From Thiorhodococcus minor (GTDB lineage Bacteria; Pseudomonadota; Gammaproteobacteria; Chromatiales; Chromatiaceae): 34,429 nucleotides of DNA. Positions 1 through 9,600 of the stretch are shown here, one piece after another. Positions within the stretch are counted from its first letter, which is position 1. Every line of letters begins with the position of its first letter. A program made the position numbers and the translations under genes. Under the pieces are notes generated by a model. That model had not been told where the DNA came from, made no database searches, and worked only from the letters and a program-made list of their open reading frames with translations. The stretch covers positions 1 through 34,429 of the forward strand of contig NZ_JAAIJQ010000064.1 in the NCBI RefSeq assembly GCF_010820565.1. Reading direction: 5' to 3'.

Positions 1-87
1 ACGGCTCGATTCCCCCGCGATAGCTTTGATGTGAAGACAGCAGGAAAGCGCAGTGCGGGAAATCTGCATGCTGCGTTCGACGAGGGG

Positions 88-107
88 GGCCAGGGGCGAC
101 CCTGGCC
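88..107. other. GC-rich hairpin downstream of the autokinase gene
   Basis: GGCCAGGG and CCCTGGCC form a perfect 8-bp stem around a GCGA tetraloop of the GNRA type. It lies about 150 bases past the stop of the minus-strand autokinase gene and could end or protect that transcript. No U-tract follows on either strand, so it is not a convincing intrinsic terminator. I see no gene in the rest of bases 1-259. Confidence 0.35.
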
Positions 108-259
108 TCTACTCTACCGGTTCCAATTGCCGAATCTAGGTTCATCGCAGCCAGCACGCTCGATCACCGCGGCCAGCCGCTGCGGCTCGCCAGGTCTGCG
201 AGTCCGCCTGGGCCGCTCGCGCCGCGAGCCAACGTCTGAGTAAGCGCAGTCCTTCGGCT

Positions 260-1099
260 TCAGTAGTAGCCGTAGGAGACGCTGGCTGCGTCCGCCTTGT
301 TGAGCACTGCGCCGATGGCCTTGTCGCCGAGCAGCTGCTCGGCTTGCTCGAGCTCCGATTTGGTGATCTTGCCGTTTTCGACGACCAGGATGGCCGCGTC
401 GATTTGCGGCAGAAAGGCGATGACATCGTCGCCGCTGAACAAGGGCGGCATGTCGAAGATGATGAGTCGATCGTCGTAGCGCGTCTTGAGCTCGGCCAAG
501 AGACTGATGAAGCGCGGCGATGCGAGCGCTTCGGACGACTGCACGATGCGCTCGTGGCCAGGAATCACGACCAGTCGCTCGATGTCGGGCGTGAACATGA
601 TGTCCGCGAGCTCGGCGTTGGAGGTCAGGCAGTCGCTGATGCCGGGGCCCTTGTCCCGTCCGAAGTATTTCGCGATCGCGGGCCGTTTCATGTCCAGGTC
701 GACGAGCAGCACGGTCTGATTGACGTCGCGCGCCAAACTGATGGCGAGATTGATCGCCGTGATCGTCTTGCCGTCGCCCGGGCTCGGGCTGGTAATGGCG
801 AGGGTGCGAAGTCCCTTGCTCCGCATGCGCTGCAGGACCTGCGTCCTTAGCACCTTATAGGCGTCGGCGACGGGCTCGAGGCCCTCCGCCAGGATGATTC
901 TCCTGTCGCGGAGGGCCTGCAGATCCGCGGACATCGTCTCGGTCCGCGTGTAATTGATGCGAATGCCCTTGCCGCGATTGCGCTCCGTCGGCTGTGCGGG
1001 CCTCGAATCGGCCTGTGGGGCGGAGGATGGGCTGGGAGCGCCGGTGCGCAGCTGCCGCTCCGCCCGCGCTCGGTCCATCGCTTGCTTGAGTCGTTCCAT
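260..1099 (-). CDS. XrtA-type tyrosine autokinase (CpsD/BY-kinase family)
   Basis: A cytoplasmic bacterial tyrosine kinase that partners a Wzz-type membrane protein to control exopolysaccharide chain length and export. The 279-residue protein has a low-complexity N-terminus, then a P-loop ATPase of the MinD/CpsD fold. The Walker A loop SPSPGDGKT is at 104-112, the BY-kinase Walker A' VLLVDLD at 130-136 and Walker B LIIFDMP at 212-218. The C-terminus ends in a short tyrosine cluster (Y276, Y278, Y279), the usual autophosphorylation site. It is a stand-alone kinase, not fused to its activator, and the activator is probably the upstream Wzz gene 21 bases away. The N-terminal start (ERLKQAMDRAR) resembles kinases of XrtA/PEP-CTERM exopolysaccharide loci. 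No exosortase lies in the window, so the XrtA label rests on family resemblance. Confidence 0.88.
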   Translation of the reverse strand: MERLKQAMDRARAERQLRTGAPSPSSAPQADSRPAQPTERNRGKGIRINYTRTETMSADLQALRDRRIILAEGLEPVADAYKVLRTQVLQRMRSKGLRTLAITSPSPGDGKTITAINLAISLARDVNQTVLLVDLDMKRPAIAKYFGRDKGPGISDCLTSNAELADIMFTPDIERLVVIPGHERIVQSSEALASPRFISLLAELKTRYDDRLIIFDMPPLFSGDDVIAFLPQIDAAILVVENGKITKSELEQAEQLLGDKAIGAVLNKADAASVSYGYY

Positions 1100-1120
1100 A
1101 TCCGCTTTGACCTCGCTCTA

Positions 1121-2881
1121 TCAGGCGCCGAGCCCAGGGAGCGCCGCGTCGAAGCGGCGCATCAGGATGAACCAGATGACATCCAATGGCATGACCAGGA
1201 AATGCACGAGAGCCAGCAAAATAGCCACGCCGGAGACAGATGCCCCGAGGATGAGTCTGAATCGTCGGCGGGCCGCGGCGCGCTCCGTGTCGGTCGCCAC
1301 ATAGGGAATCACCGCGAGCAGCGGGATACGCGTCGTGCTCTGGACGGCCTCTGCCCCGAACAGCCCCTTGTGCATGCTCTCCTGCAGGGCCAGGTTGCCG
1401 ACGCCGGCCGCGAACGCCAGCACCAGACCCAGGACGACGATCGCGAGCCGATTCGGCTTGAACGGCTTCTCGGGCCGCAGTGGCGGCTCGATGAGCGAGA
1501 AACGCTCGCTCTTGCGGTCGCGCTCCAAGGCTTGCGCCAGCTCCGCCTGTAGGCTCTTTTCCTTGACTTCCTTGTACTTGAGCATGGCGTTGTCATAGTC
1601 GCGCGTCAGCGCGCGATATTCTTGCTCGATGCGCGGGGCCTCGGTCAGCCTCTGCTCGTACTGCTTGAGCTCGTGCTCAAGCTCTCTGCGGCTCTCCCGC
1701 AGTGACTTGATCTCGAGGCGCAAGGCGTCGAGCTTGACCCGCAGCTGCACATAGGCGGGGTTGTTCGCTCCCTCGAGCACGACGTCATCCGTGCGCATCT
1801 GCCTGCGCGCCGCGCCGAGCTTTGCCTCCGTCTCGCGGATGCTGCGCCGCATGGCGGCGACATCCGGGTGGTCGTCGGAATAGCGCTTCTTGAGCGATGA
1901 CAGCTCGGCATTGAGCTGATCGAGGCGCGCTTGGATGGTCGCGATGCTCGACTCGCCGACATGCTGCTGGAGTGCGGCGATCTCCTTCTCGAGCTGAATG
2001 CGGTCTGGATGGCTCGGGGAGTAACGCTCCTTGACGCGCACGTACTTGGCTTGCAGCTCCTCGAGGTAGCTTTCGAGGGTCGTGGCGCCGTTGCCGGTCG
2101 CCCCGAGGATCGTCGGGCTGATCTGAGCCAGCTCGGACTCGAGGTAGAGTGCCTGCTGCTCCAGGGTGCGCATGGATTGGGCGTTGTCGCGCAGCCGCTC
2201 CTCGCCGCGCATCATGAGCTCGCGGTTCAGCGAGGCCAGCTCGGGCAGGTTGTCGCCATGCTCTTCCTTGAATGCCGCAAGTCGGGCCTCGAGCGTGTTG
2301 ATCTCTTGCCCCAGCCGGTCGGCCTCCGTCTTCAGGAAGGCGCTCGCTTCGTTGGCCGCCGCGGTGCGGCGCTCGAGATTCTCCTGGAGGAAGAGCGACA
2401 CGACGTCGCTGGCGACCTTCTGCGCCGTCTCGGGCGATCGGCTGTCGTAGGAGATCGAGAAGGCGATGGTTGCTTCCTGCGCCCGCCCGCTCTGAGGATC
2501 CAGGACATCGGCGCTGATCATGTCGAGCTGGATGTCCTCGCGCATCTTCTCGACGGCCGCATTGATGCTCTGCTTGCGGCGCATATCGGGATAGAGGTCG
2601 TATTGGTTGATCAGCTCGCTGAGATTGCTGGTCGTCATGACGCGCTGACTGATGACCTGGATGCGCTGATCCGCGTAGCTCGTGACCGTGGTGCGCACCA
2701 GGTCGACCGGAATCTCCTGGCGCTCGATCAGGATGGTTGCTGAGGAGCGATACACCGGCGGAATCAGGAGGGCGGCAAGGACGGCGATGACGGCCAGCAG
2801 AGACGTGGGGACGATCAGCTGCCATTTCCGTCGCTTCAGGATCGCGAGGTAGTCGTCTAGGTTGAGAGGCTGGTCTTCCAC
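1121..2881 (-). CDS. Wzz-type polysaccharide chain-length determinant
   Basis: An inner-membrane polysaccharide co-polymerase that sets exopolysaccharide length and would activate the adjacent autokinase. The 586-residue protein starts with a short cytoplasmic segment (LDDYLAILKRRKW) and a first membrane helix at about 21-41. A long periplasmic coiled-coil region follows. The second helix, at about 478-500, comes after the proline-rich Wzz signature (EPPLRPEKPFKPNR). A third hydrophobic stretch near 545-570 is extra for a plain Wzz. The coiled coil holds a repeated motif, RYSPSHPD and RYSDDHPD, suggesting internal duplication. The start is GTG, supported by an AAGAAGG ribosome site about 8 bases upstream. 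It is co-oriented with the autokinase and with the glycosyltransferase at 3324-4970, consistent with one module. Confidence 0.87.
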   Translation of the reverse strand: MEDQPLNLDDYLAILKRRKWQLIVPTSLLAVIAVLAALLIPPVYRSSATILIERQEIPVDLVRTTVTSYADQRIQVISQRVMTTSNLSELINQYDLYPDMRRKQSINAAVEKMREDIQLDMISADVLDPQSGRAQEATIAFSISYDSRSPETAQKVASDVVSLFLQENLERRTAAANEASAFLKTEADRLGQEINTLEARLAAFKEEHGDNLPELASLNRELMMRGEERLRDNAQSMRTLEQQALYLESELAQISPTILGATGNGATTLESYLEELQAKYVRVKERYSPSHPDRIQLEKEIAALQQHVGESSIATIQARLDQLNAELSSLKKRYSDDHPDVAAMRRSIRETEAKLGAARRQMRTDDVVLEGANNPAYVQLRVKLDALRLEIKSLRESRRELEHELKQYEQRLTEAPRIEQEYRALTRDYDNAMLKYKEVKEKSLQAELAQALERDRKSERFSLIEPPLRPEKPFKPNRLAIVVLGLVLAFAAGVGNLALQESMHKGLFGAEAVQSTTRIPLLAVIPYVATDTERAAARRRFRLILGASVSGVAILLALVHFLVMPLDVIWFILMRRFDAALPGLGA

Positions 2882-3323
2882 GTTGTCGCCTTCTTTACAG
2901 TGGCCGATGGACTGGATGAGAAGCTGAGCTGCGGGCGGTTGCGATCATGGAGCGGCTCAGGTCTCGGAGGTCGATCGTCGTCGCCAGTGCTCGCCACGGC
3001 AAGCGAGTCGCTCGCCTGCAGAGGTCTCATTGTAAGGGTGCTACCCGCTCCGAAGCCGATTTCAGCGGGCGGTCGTCCACCTAGGACGAATGCCCTGCCG
3101 CCGCGGTAGCTCGTCCGGCATCGCTCTGTGGTTTGGCCGCAATCCGGCGCCGAGGTTGCGCCGCGGCCATGCCCGCTCCCCATCAGCCCGTCTGGGGGCA
3201 AGCGCGACGCCCGCGACGCGGTGGCCATCACAGGCCGGGCTGCCGGGTGGCGATGGCGCCTCTTCGGCGCTGAGCCGCGAGGAAATGCCGCGGACCCCTG
3301 CTGCTCGGCGGGCACGACGCGGA
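2882..3323. other. 442-bp gap between wzz-like and wecA-like genes
   Basis: No supportable gene here; the open frames are GC-rich noise with no recognisable domain. The gap is long enough to hold a separate promoter for the Wzz-autokinase pair. Read on the minus strand it has a TTACAAT stretch near 3030, but no well-spaced -35 box. Confidence 0.4.
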
Positions 3324-4970
3324 TCATACGCGAAATTCCTGAGAGGCCAGACCCTTCGCGGTCAGGATGGCCAAACCGATCAGCAGTGCAAGCCGCAAGG
3401 GGCTCCACCGCCCCTGCGGCTGGGAAAGGATCACCTCGATGCTGTAAAAGAGGATGATCGCTTGCGGGACCAAGAATGTCAGCCGCGGCGGGAGAGGGGC
3501 CGAGAACAGCGGCATCGCGACGGCGATGATGAGGATGAGCATGTCCAGGGAGCTGGTGCGGAACGCGGATTCCGCTGCTCTCACCGCGATGCCTGTGAGT
3601 AGCGCGAGGGTGCCGAAGAAGGCGATCAGTGTCGTGGTGCCGATCTCCTCGCGGAGCGGCGGTGTCGCCAGGAAGATGATGACGAGTCCGGCGGCGTAGA
3701 GACTGATGCGCTCGAATGTTGCCCCGAGCTTGCGAGGCAGCATCGGGGCGGCCAAAGCCAGGACGAGGAGCAGGATAGCCAAGGAGGTGATGTCGGCACT
3801 GATGGCATCGGCGGCGGCCGCGCCACCGACGAAGACGACGACGAGCATGAGGGCGAGTGCTCGGCGCGTGGTTTCGAGAATCGTCGGCGCTCTGCTCTCG
3901 AGGCTATCGAGCGCCTTGAGAAAGCCCTCCAGTACGAGGATGTGGGCGTGCTTGCGCCGCACCTGGGAGTGATGGCGGTGCTTGAGTGCATGGATGGCGA
4001 GCAGGACGGCGGCGCAAAAGGCGACATAGGCACCGATGATCGCGATGTCCGAGCTGTATCTCAGTGCGTAGGCCAGGGCGACCGCGATGACCTGGGCGAG
4101 ATAGACGAGACTGACGGCCTGGTTTTGCGACAGCCCAGCCTGCAAGAGCTGATGGTGAAGGTGCAGCTTGTCCGCCGAGAAGGGCGAGCGCCCGGCGGCG
4201 ATGCGGCGGGTCATCACATTAATGGTGTCCAGGACCGGCAGCCCCAGCACGAGCAGGGGCGTCAGCGGCCCCAGTGCCGTGTCCGGCCGCTGTGTCGTGC
4301 CGATCGCGAGCACGCCGGCGCCGAAGCCCAAGAATTGGCTGCCGCTGTCCCCCATGAAGATCTGCGCCGGGCTGCTGTTGAATCTGAGAAAGCCGAAGGT
4401 CGCTCCCATCAGCGCCATGGCGAGCGCAAAGTTCGTCTGGTCGTCGCTCTGATAGGCGAAGATCGCCAGGCATCCGAGGGCGAGGACACTCAAGCCGCCG
4501 GCAAGGCCATCCAGCCCATCGGATAGATTGATGGCGTTGGTGATGGCCGTCAGCAGGAGTACAGTGAGCGGGATCGCAATCCCGGTCGGCAAGGCCTCGA
4601 GGCCGAGGAAGGGCACCTCGGTGATCATGACGCCGCCGCCCACGACGACGATGCTGCCGGCAATGACCTGGCCGAGCAGTTTGAGCCTGTAGTCCAGGTT
4701 CAGCCTGTCGTCGAGCAGGCCGAAGAGCAGGATGACGCACCAGCCGGCGATCAGCGCCTTGCCTTCCTGATTCAAGGTGATCAGCAGGCCGGTGGATAGG
4801 AGCGTGCCCGCGGCGATCGCGATTCCGCCGGTCCGCGGGATTGCGTGATCGTGAATCTTGCGCGCGTCTGGCAGATCCGTCAGTCCCAAGGGTCCGCCCA
4901 ATCGCCTCAAGGGCGGGATCAGGACCATCGAGACGAACAGCGCCAGCAGTAGGATGTAGACGGACTGCAT
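3324..4970 (-). CDS. WecA/MraY-family sugar-phosphate transferase with extra membrane domain
   Basis: A polytopic inner-membrane enzyme that transfers a sugar-1-phosphate, usually from a UDP-sugar, to undecaprenyl phosphate, the first step in building an exopolysaccharide repeat. Family motifs are complete: RKIHDHAIPRTGG (38-50), the Mg2+-binding LLDD at 85-88, NAINLSDGLDGLAGG (145-159), FMGDSGS (205-211) and the histidine-rich DKLHLHHQLL (267-276). The catalytic part ends near residue 335, the usual length for the family. About 200 residues follow with several further hydrophobic helices that I cannot assign. Sugar specificity cannot be read from the sequence. The gene is co-oriented with the Wzz and autokinase genes and plausibly starts the polymer whose length they control. 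Confidence 0.87.
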   Translation of the reverse strand: MQSVYILLLALFVSMVLIPPLRRLGGPLGLTDLPDARKIHDHAIPRTGGIAIAAGTLLSTGLLITLNQEGKALIAGWCVILLFGLLDDRLNLDYRLKLLGQVIAGSIVVVGGGVMITEVPFLGLEALPTGIAIPLTVLLLTAITNAINLSDGLDGLAGGLSVLALGCLAIFAYQSDDQTNFALAMALMGATFGFLRFNSSPAQIFMGDSGSQFLGFGAGVLAIGTTQRPDTALGPLTPLLVLGLPVLDTINVMTRRIAAGRSPFSADKLHLHHQLLQAGLSQNQAVSLVYLAQVIAVALAYALRYSSDIAIIGAYVAFCAAVLLAIHALKHRHHSQVRRKHAHILVLEGFLKALDSLESRAPTILETTRRALALMLVVVFVGGAAAADAISADITSLAILLLVLALAAPMLPRKLGATFERISLYAAGLVIIFLATPPLREEIGTTTLIAFFGTLALLTGIAVRAAESAFRTSSLDMLILIIAVAMPLFSAPLPPRLTFLVPQAIILFYSIEVILSQPQGRWSPLRLALLIGLAILTAKGLASQEFRV

Positions 4971-5571
4971 CTGGGCTAGCGGTCGGCGAGTCGTTGGCTC
5001 GGGGAGGGGCGCGCTCTAGGGGGAAGCGGTCCCCGAGCCTGGGCTGAGTGCGGCTGGAGCCTGCTGCTGTGGAGACGCCGAGCGCTTTGCTCAAGGCAGC
5101 CTGGGTGCTGGTAAGGAGGCATCATTCTCTCGTGGCTGCGCGCTGGGGCTAGGTCAGCCAGAATCTGTTGGATGCAGCTCCCTCTGCGCGTCTTCTTTGG
5201 GCTCGCGAGTCTCGCTGAGCAGTGCGCTTGCGATCGAAATCGGCGCGGTCGGGGCGGATGGCGGTCAAGGCGGATCGGAAGGACTGCTCGGGGTAAGGGG
5301 TACGGCCAACTGCGTACGCTACCTAGTGTAGCTGAGTGGGCACGGGAAAGCCGTAGGCGAGTGTGAATACATTTTGTGCTCGACCTTGGATCCTTGCCCG
5401 TCTGCCGTAAATGGCGGCTCGTCGGCCGCTTCGCCAATGCCTCTGGGCGATCTGGGGGGCGGGGCGATCCGCTCGATGACGGCGGGGCTCGGAGCTGGCC
5501 GGCCTATGTGGGCCTGGCTCTAGGCGACCGCCGCCGAGCGCCCGTACCATTGGGCCGGTTTCTGTGCTGCT
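4971..5571. other. Divergent intergenic region
   Basis: About 600 bases between the divergent wecA-like and SLC13 genes. No credible gene is seen. It should hold promoters in both directions. A small inverted repeat, GCTAC-N5-GTAGC, lies near 5317-5333, but I find no confident -35/-10 pair. Confidence 0.35.
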
Positions 5572-7353
5572 GTGTGGATAAGGATGACTTGGGAAGCCTG
5601 GCTCTCCGTTGCTGTCGTCGCGCTGGTGATCGGCGCGCTTGCGATGACGAAGCTCGCCGCTGATGTCGTGCTGGTCGGCGGCGTCGCGATCCTTCTGCTC
5701 GTGGGCGTCTTGACGCCAGCCGAGGCGCTGAGCGGTCTCTCCAATGAAGGTATGGTGACCGTCGGCGTGCTCTATGTCGTTGCGGCTGGGCTGCGCGAGA
5801 CGGGGGCGATCGGCTGGCTGGTTCAGGGCGTCCTTGGGCGCCCTAAGGGCCTCGCGGGCGCGCAGATGCGCCTCATGGCTCCGGTCATGGGGCTCAGTGC
5901 CTTCCTCAACAACACGCCTGTGGTCGCCATGTTTCTCCCGGCGGTCAATGAGTGGGCGCGTCGCAATCGCCTGCCGATCTCCAAGCTGCTGATCCCGCTG
6001 AGCTACGCCGCCATCCTCGGGGGCACCTGCACGCTCATCGGGACCAGTACCAACCTGATCGTCAACGGTCTGCTGGTGAAGGAAACGGGGCGCGCCAGCC
6101 TGGGCATGTTCGAGATTGCCTGGGTCGCCCTGCCGTGCGCGGCGGTCGGCCTGCTCTATTTGATGACGATCGGCCGCTGGCTGCTGCCGGATCGCCGGCC
6201 TGTGATGAGCGATATGGACGATCCGCGCGAATACACCGTCGAAATGCTGGTGGAGCCGGCCAGCCCGCTGGTTGGCAAGACGATCGAGGCCGCTGGGCTG
6301 CGCCATCTGCCCGGCATGTACCTGCTCGAGATCGAGCGCGATGGGGACATCCTGCCAGCGATCGCGCCGCATCAGCGTCTTCAGGCCGGCGATCAGCTGG
6401 TCTTCGTCGGCATCGTCGATTCTGTCGTCGACCTGCAGCGCTTCCGCGGCCTGGTCCCGGCCGGGGATCAGGTCTTCAAGCTCGACGTGCCGCGACCGGA
6501 GCGCTGTCTCATGGAGGCCGTGGTCTCCGATAGCTGCCCCGTCGTCGGCAAGAGTATCCGAGAGGGCCGGTTCCGCAGCCTCTACAGCGCGGCCGTCATC
6601 GCCGTCGCCCGCAATGGTGAGCGGATCGAGCGCAAGATCGGCGACATCGTGCTCAAGCCTGGCGATACCCTGCTGATCGAGGCGGATCCGAGCTTCGCCG
6701 AGCGTCAGCACAACTCGCGCGATTTCTTCCTCGTCAGTCAGGTCCCGGATTCGCGTCCGCTGCGCCAGGACAAGGTCTTGATCGCGATCGCGATCCTAAG
6801 TGCCATGGTGCTGGCGGTGACGCTCGAGTGGCTGTCCATGCTGCAGGCGGCCATGCTCGCGGCCGGGCTGCTGCTCGTCACGCGCTGCATCAACACCGGG
6901 CTTGCGCGCGCGGCGGTGGACTGGCAGGTGCTGATCGCCATCGCGGCGAGCTTTGGGCTCGGGCTCGCCCTGCAGAAGACCGGGGCCGCCGGGGTCATTG
7001 CCACCCAGATGACGGGGCTGGCGCAGGGGGATCCGCTGCTCTCGCTCGCGGTCGTCTATCTGCTGACCATGCTCTTCACCGAGCTGATTACCAACAATGC
7101 GGCCGCGGTGCTCATGTTCCCCATCGCCCTCTCGACCAGTCAGGCGCTGGGCGTGGACTTCATGCCCTTCGCCATCGCCATCATGATGGCCGCATCCGCG
7201 AGCTTCTCCACGCCCATCGGCTACCAGACCAATCTCATGGTCTACGGGCCGGGCGGCTATCGATTCAGCGACTATCTGAGAGTGGGTGTCCCGCTCAATC
7301 TCACGGTCGCGGCGCTGACGGTAGCCCTGGCGCCGCTGGTGTGGGACTTCTGA
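5572..7353 (+). CDS. SLC13-type permease with two TrkA-C domains
   Basis: An inner-membrane anion permease of the SLC13/DASS (ion transporter superfamily) type, likely Na+- or H+-coupled; members carry sulfate, carboxylates or other oxyanions, and the substrate here is unknown. The 593-residue protein has an N-terminal membrane half with the motif [15 protein letters not shown] near 149-164. Two cytoplasmic TrkA-C (RCK_C) regulatory domains follow at roughly 220-300 and 305-390. The C-terminal membrane half has ELITNNAAA near 504 and [11 protein letters not shown] near 546. This two-half layout with central RCK_C domains is standard for the class. The start is uncertain: GTG 5572 and ATG 5584 are both possible, and neither has a well-placed ribosome site. 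It stands alone, divergent from the exopolysaccharide module. Confidence 0.88.
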   Translation: MWIRMTWEAWLSVAVVALVIGALAMTKLAADVVLVGGVAILLLVGVLTPAEALSGLSNEGMVTVGVLYVVAAGLRETGAIGWLVQGVLGRPKGLAGAQMRLMAPVMGLSAFLNNTPVVAMFLPAVNEWARRNRLPISKLLIPLSYAAILGGTCTLIGTSTNLIVNGLLVKETGRASLGMFEIAWVALPCAAVGLLYLMTIGRWLLPDRRPVMSDMDDPREYTVEMLVEPASPLVGKTIEAAGLRHLPGMYLLEIERDGDILPAIAPHQRLQAGDQLVFVGIVDSVVDLQRFRGLVPAGDQVFKLDVPRPERCLMEAVVSDSCPVVGKSIREGRFRSLYSAAVIAVARNGERIERKIGDIVLKPGDTLLIEADPSFAERQHNSRDFFLVSQVPDSRPLRQDKVLIAIAILSAMVLAVTLEWLSMLQAAMLAAGLLLVTRCINTGLARAAVDWQVLIAIAASFGLGLALQKTGAAGVIATQMTGLAQGDPLLSLAVVYLLTMLFTELITNNAAAVLMFPIALSTSQALGVDFMPFAIAIMMAASASFSTPIGYQTNLMVYGPGGYRFSDYLRVGVPLNLTVAALTVALAPLVWDF

Positions 7354-7713
7354 CTTCCCGTATCATCCCGCGGCGCGCCGATGGCGGCCGGAGGATCGGG
7401 TGAGCGCTTGACGAACATCGTCGCCGCCCGCTCTCCAATCCTACAGAATCGGCCGACCTCGCCCAGAGCGATCGGAATCGAGGAGCCGCGGGGCGCTCAG
7501 GGTTGAATTAGTAACCCCTAATACCAAAGCTAGCCCCCAGCGCGCGGGTCGCCTGGCTGCCCGAGGCCCTGGCGATCTGAATTCCTCCGCCGGATCGATC
7601 TGGCGCCACTGCACGCCACCCTGTGCCGCAGCCGGTCGGTCCGTCACCCGGTCAACCGAACAATACTCTGCCCCGGCTGGCTCGGGGCTGTGACGAAATA
7701 CTGGAGTCAATCA
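7354..7713. other. Intergenic region before apbC
   Basis: About 360 bases with no supportable gene. A short AT-richer stretch at 7501-7531 is the likeliest place for the apbC promoter, but no -35/-10 pair with normal spacing stands out. Confidence 0.3.
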
Positions 7714-8805
7714 ATGTCCCAAGTGACCAAAGAAGCCATCGAAGCGGCGATCAAGGCCTACAAGGAGCCCCATCTCGGCCGCGACCTGGTGGCGGCGCAC
7801 GCCATCAAAGAGATCGCCATCGAGGGCGATCAGGTCAAGGTCAGCGTCTCCCTCGGCTTCCCGGCGAAGGGCGCCCAAGAGGCGATCGCCGAGGCGGTGA
7901 AGTCCGAGGTCATGGGCGTTGACGGCGTGAGCCAGGTCGCGGTCGATGTGAGCTGGGAGATCAAGGCGCACTCGGTGCAGAAATCGCTCAAGCCGATCGA
8001 CAACGTCAAGAACATCGTCGCGGTCGCCTCGGGCAAGGGCGGTGTCGGCAAGTCGACCACCGCGGTCAACCTGGCGCTCGCACTCGCGGCGGAGGGTGCG
8101 CGCGTGGGGATCCTCGACGCCGACATCTATGGCCCCTCGCAGCCGCGGATGCTCGGCATCACCGGCAAGCCGGAGTCCAAGGACGGCAACAGCCTGGAGC
8201 CGATGAGCAGCTACGACCTCCAGGCGATGTCGATCGGCTTCCTCATCGAGGAAGAGACGCCCATGATCTGGCGCGGTCCCATGGTGACGCAGGCCCTGGA
8301 GCAGCTGCTGAACGACACCAATTGGTCCGATCTCGACTACCTGGTGATCGACCTGCCGCCGGGCACTGGCGACACCCAGCTGACGCTGGCGCAGAAGGTT
8401 CCTGTCTCGGGTGCGGTCATCGTGACCACGCCCCAGGACATCGCGCTCCTGGACGCACGCAAGGGGCTCAAGATGTTCCAGAAGGTCGAGGTGCCCGTCC
8501 TCGGCATCGTGGAGAACATGAGCATCCACATTTGCTCCAAGTGTGGCCATGAGGAGCACATCTTCGGCCAAGGCGGGGGTACGGCCATGTCCGAGCAGTA
8601 TGGTGTCGATCTGCTGGGCTCACTGCCCCTGGATATCCACATCCGCGAGGAGACCGATAGCGGCAAGCCGACCGTGGTCGCCCAGCCGGAGTCGCGCGCG
8701 ACCGAGATCTATCGCGAGATCGCGCGCAAGACGGCCGCAAAGCTCTCGCTGCAGGCCAAGGACTATGCGGCGAAGTTCCCCCGCATCGTTATCCAGAACA
8801 CCTGA
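7714..8805 (+). CDS. apbC: ApbC/Mrp iron-sulfur cluster carrier ATPase
   Basis: A cytoplasmic P-loop ATPase that binds and hands over [4Fe-4S] clusters to target proteins. The 363-residue protein starts with a DUF59/MIP18-like domain (about 1-85). The deviant Walker A SGKGGVGKST follows near 106-115, then the MinD-like DADIYGPSQPR and DLPPGTGD motifs. The cluster-bridging CxxC pair is C274 and C277 in ICSKCG. ATG 7714 is preferred to the in-frame GTG at 7690 because CTGGAG at 7701-7706 sits seven bases before it and the protein then begins as family members do. dcd lies shortly downstream on the same strand, an arrangement common in gammaproteobacteria, though an opposing methyltransferase gene separates them here. 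Confidence 0.96.
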   Translation: MSQVTKEAIEAAIKAYKEPHLGRDLVAAHAIKEIAIEGDQVKVSVSLGFPAKGAQEAIAEAVKSEVMGVDGVSQVAVDVSWEIKAHSVQKSLKPIDNVKNIVAVASGKGGVGKSTTAVNLALALAAEGARVGILDADIYGPSQPRMLGITGKPESKDGNSLEPMSSYDLQAMSIGFLIEEETPMIWRGPMVTQALEQLLNDTNWSDLDYLVIDLPPGTGDTQLTLAQKVPVSGAVIVTTPQDIALLDARKGLKMFQKVEVPVLGIVENMSIHICSKCGHEEHIFGQGGGTAMSEQYGVDLLGSLPLDIHIREETDSGKPTVVAQPESRATEIYREIARKTAAKLSLQAKDYAAKFPRIVIQNT

Positions 8806-8817
8806 TCGGCTCGGACT

Positions 8818-8843
8818 GGTGCGGCGGAGCTCTCTGCCGCACC
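8818..8843 (+). terminator. Likely terminator after apbC
   Basis: GGTGCGGC and GCCGCACC form a perfect 8-bp stem with a 10-base loop, 12 bases after the apbC stop codon. The following stretch is pyrimidine-rich and ends in CCCCTTTT, not a tight U-run. It lies between convergent apbC and the DUF938 gene and could serve both. Confidence 0.5.
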
Positions 8844-8891
8844 TGCTGGCCTTCCCTTCCTTGCCCCTTTTCGGCGGCTGACCGAGCGAGC

Positions 8892-9506
8892 TTAGTCGCC
8901 TTCTCTTGGCTCACGCACCCAAATCAGCGTGCGGTTGTTTGCCGGCATGAGCCGGCTCTCCAGCAGCCTGAGCCCGTGCTGGCGCCCGATCGCTTCCAGA
9001 TCCTCGAGATTCCTTAGTCCCATCCTCGGATCCTGCTGCTTGAGCCAGGCATCGAAGCGCTGGTTGCCCTCGCCGGTGTAGCGCCCGCCTTCGTTGAAGG
9101 GCCCGTAGAGCAGAAAGCGGCCGCCCGAGACCAGCACGCGGCCAACGCCACTGAGCATGTCCGGAACCCGAGGCTCGGGCATGATGTGGGTCGTGTTGGC
9201 GCTGAAGACCGCGTCGTAGCGGCGCGCCGGCCAGTCGCCGCCGGCGTCGAGCGCGATCGGCTGCGGGAGATTCGGCAGCGCCGCCTCCTCCAGCCAGCCG
9301 CGGATGCCGGGGAGATTCTCGGCCAGGTCGCTCGTCTGCCAGCGCAGATGCGGCATGGCGGCCGCGAAGCAGACGGCGTGCTGGCCGGTCCCGCTGCCGA
9401 TCTCGAGCAGATTCCGGGCGTTGGCGAGCAGGGGCTGAATCACCGCGAGGATGGCGGCCTTGTTCTCCTCGGCGGATGGGGCGAAGGGTTTCTCGTGAGC
9501 AGGCAT
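8892..9506 (-). CDS. DUF938 SAM-dependent methyltransferase-like protein
   Basis: A 204-residue cytoplasmic protein of the DUF938 family, a class-I methyltransferase fold of unknown substrate. The SAM-binding glycine loop is visible as EIGSGTGQH near 36-44. The family-specific stretches AHEKPFAPSAEEN at the start, FSANTTHIMP and LYGPFNEGGRYTGEGNQRFD in the middle, and NNRTLIWVR at the end are all present. The length is typical. It is transcribed against apbC and away from dcd, so it is a single-gene unit. No function can be inferred from the neighbours. Confidence 0.9.
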   Translation of the reverse strand: MPAHEKPFAPSAEENKAAILAVIQPLLANARNLLEIGSGTGQHAVCFAAAMPHLRWQTSDLAENLPGIRGWLEEAALPNLPQPIALDAGGDWPARRYDAVFSANTTHIMPEPRVPDMLSGVGRVLVSGGRFLLYGPFNEGGRYTGEGNQRFDAWLKQQDPRMGLRNLEDLEAIGRQHGLRLLESRLMPANNRTLIWVREPREGD

Positions 9507-9600
9507 GGGCTTGAGAGGGCTCCAAGCGGTTGGCGCGCTTTCCCGCGTTGACGATGCGCGGTAACCTACTGCGCTTTTTCAGTTTCCGAGGATGCCGTCA

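Noticed and set aside
5323-6711. A 462-codon minus-strand open frame opposite the SLC13 permease
   Set aside because: His/Asp/Arg-rich shadow composition and no ribosome site; the plus-strand permease motifs are unequivocal.
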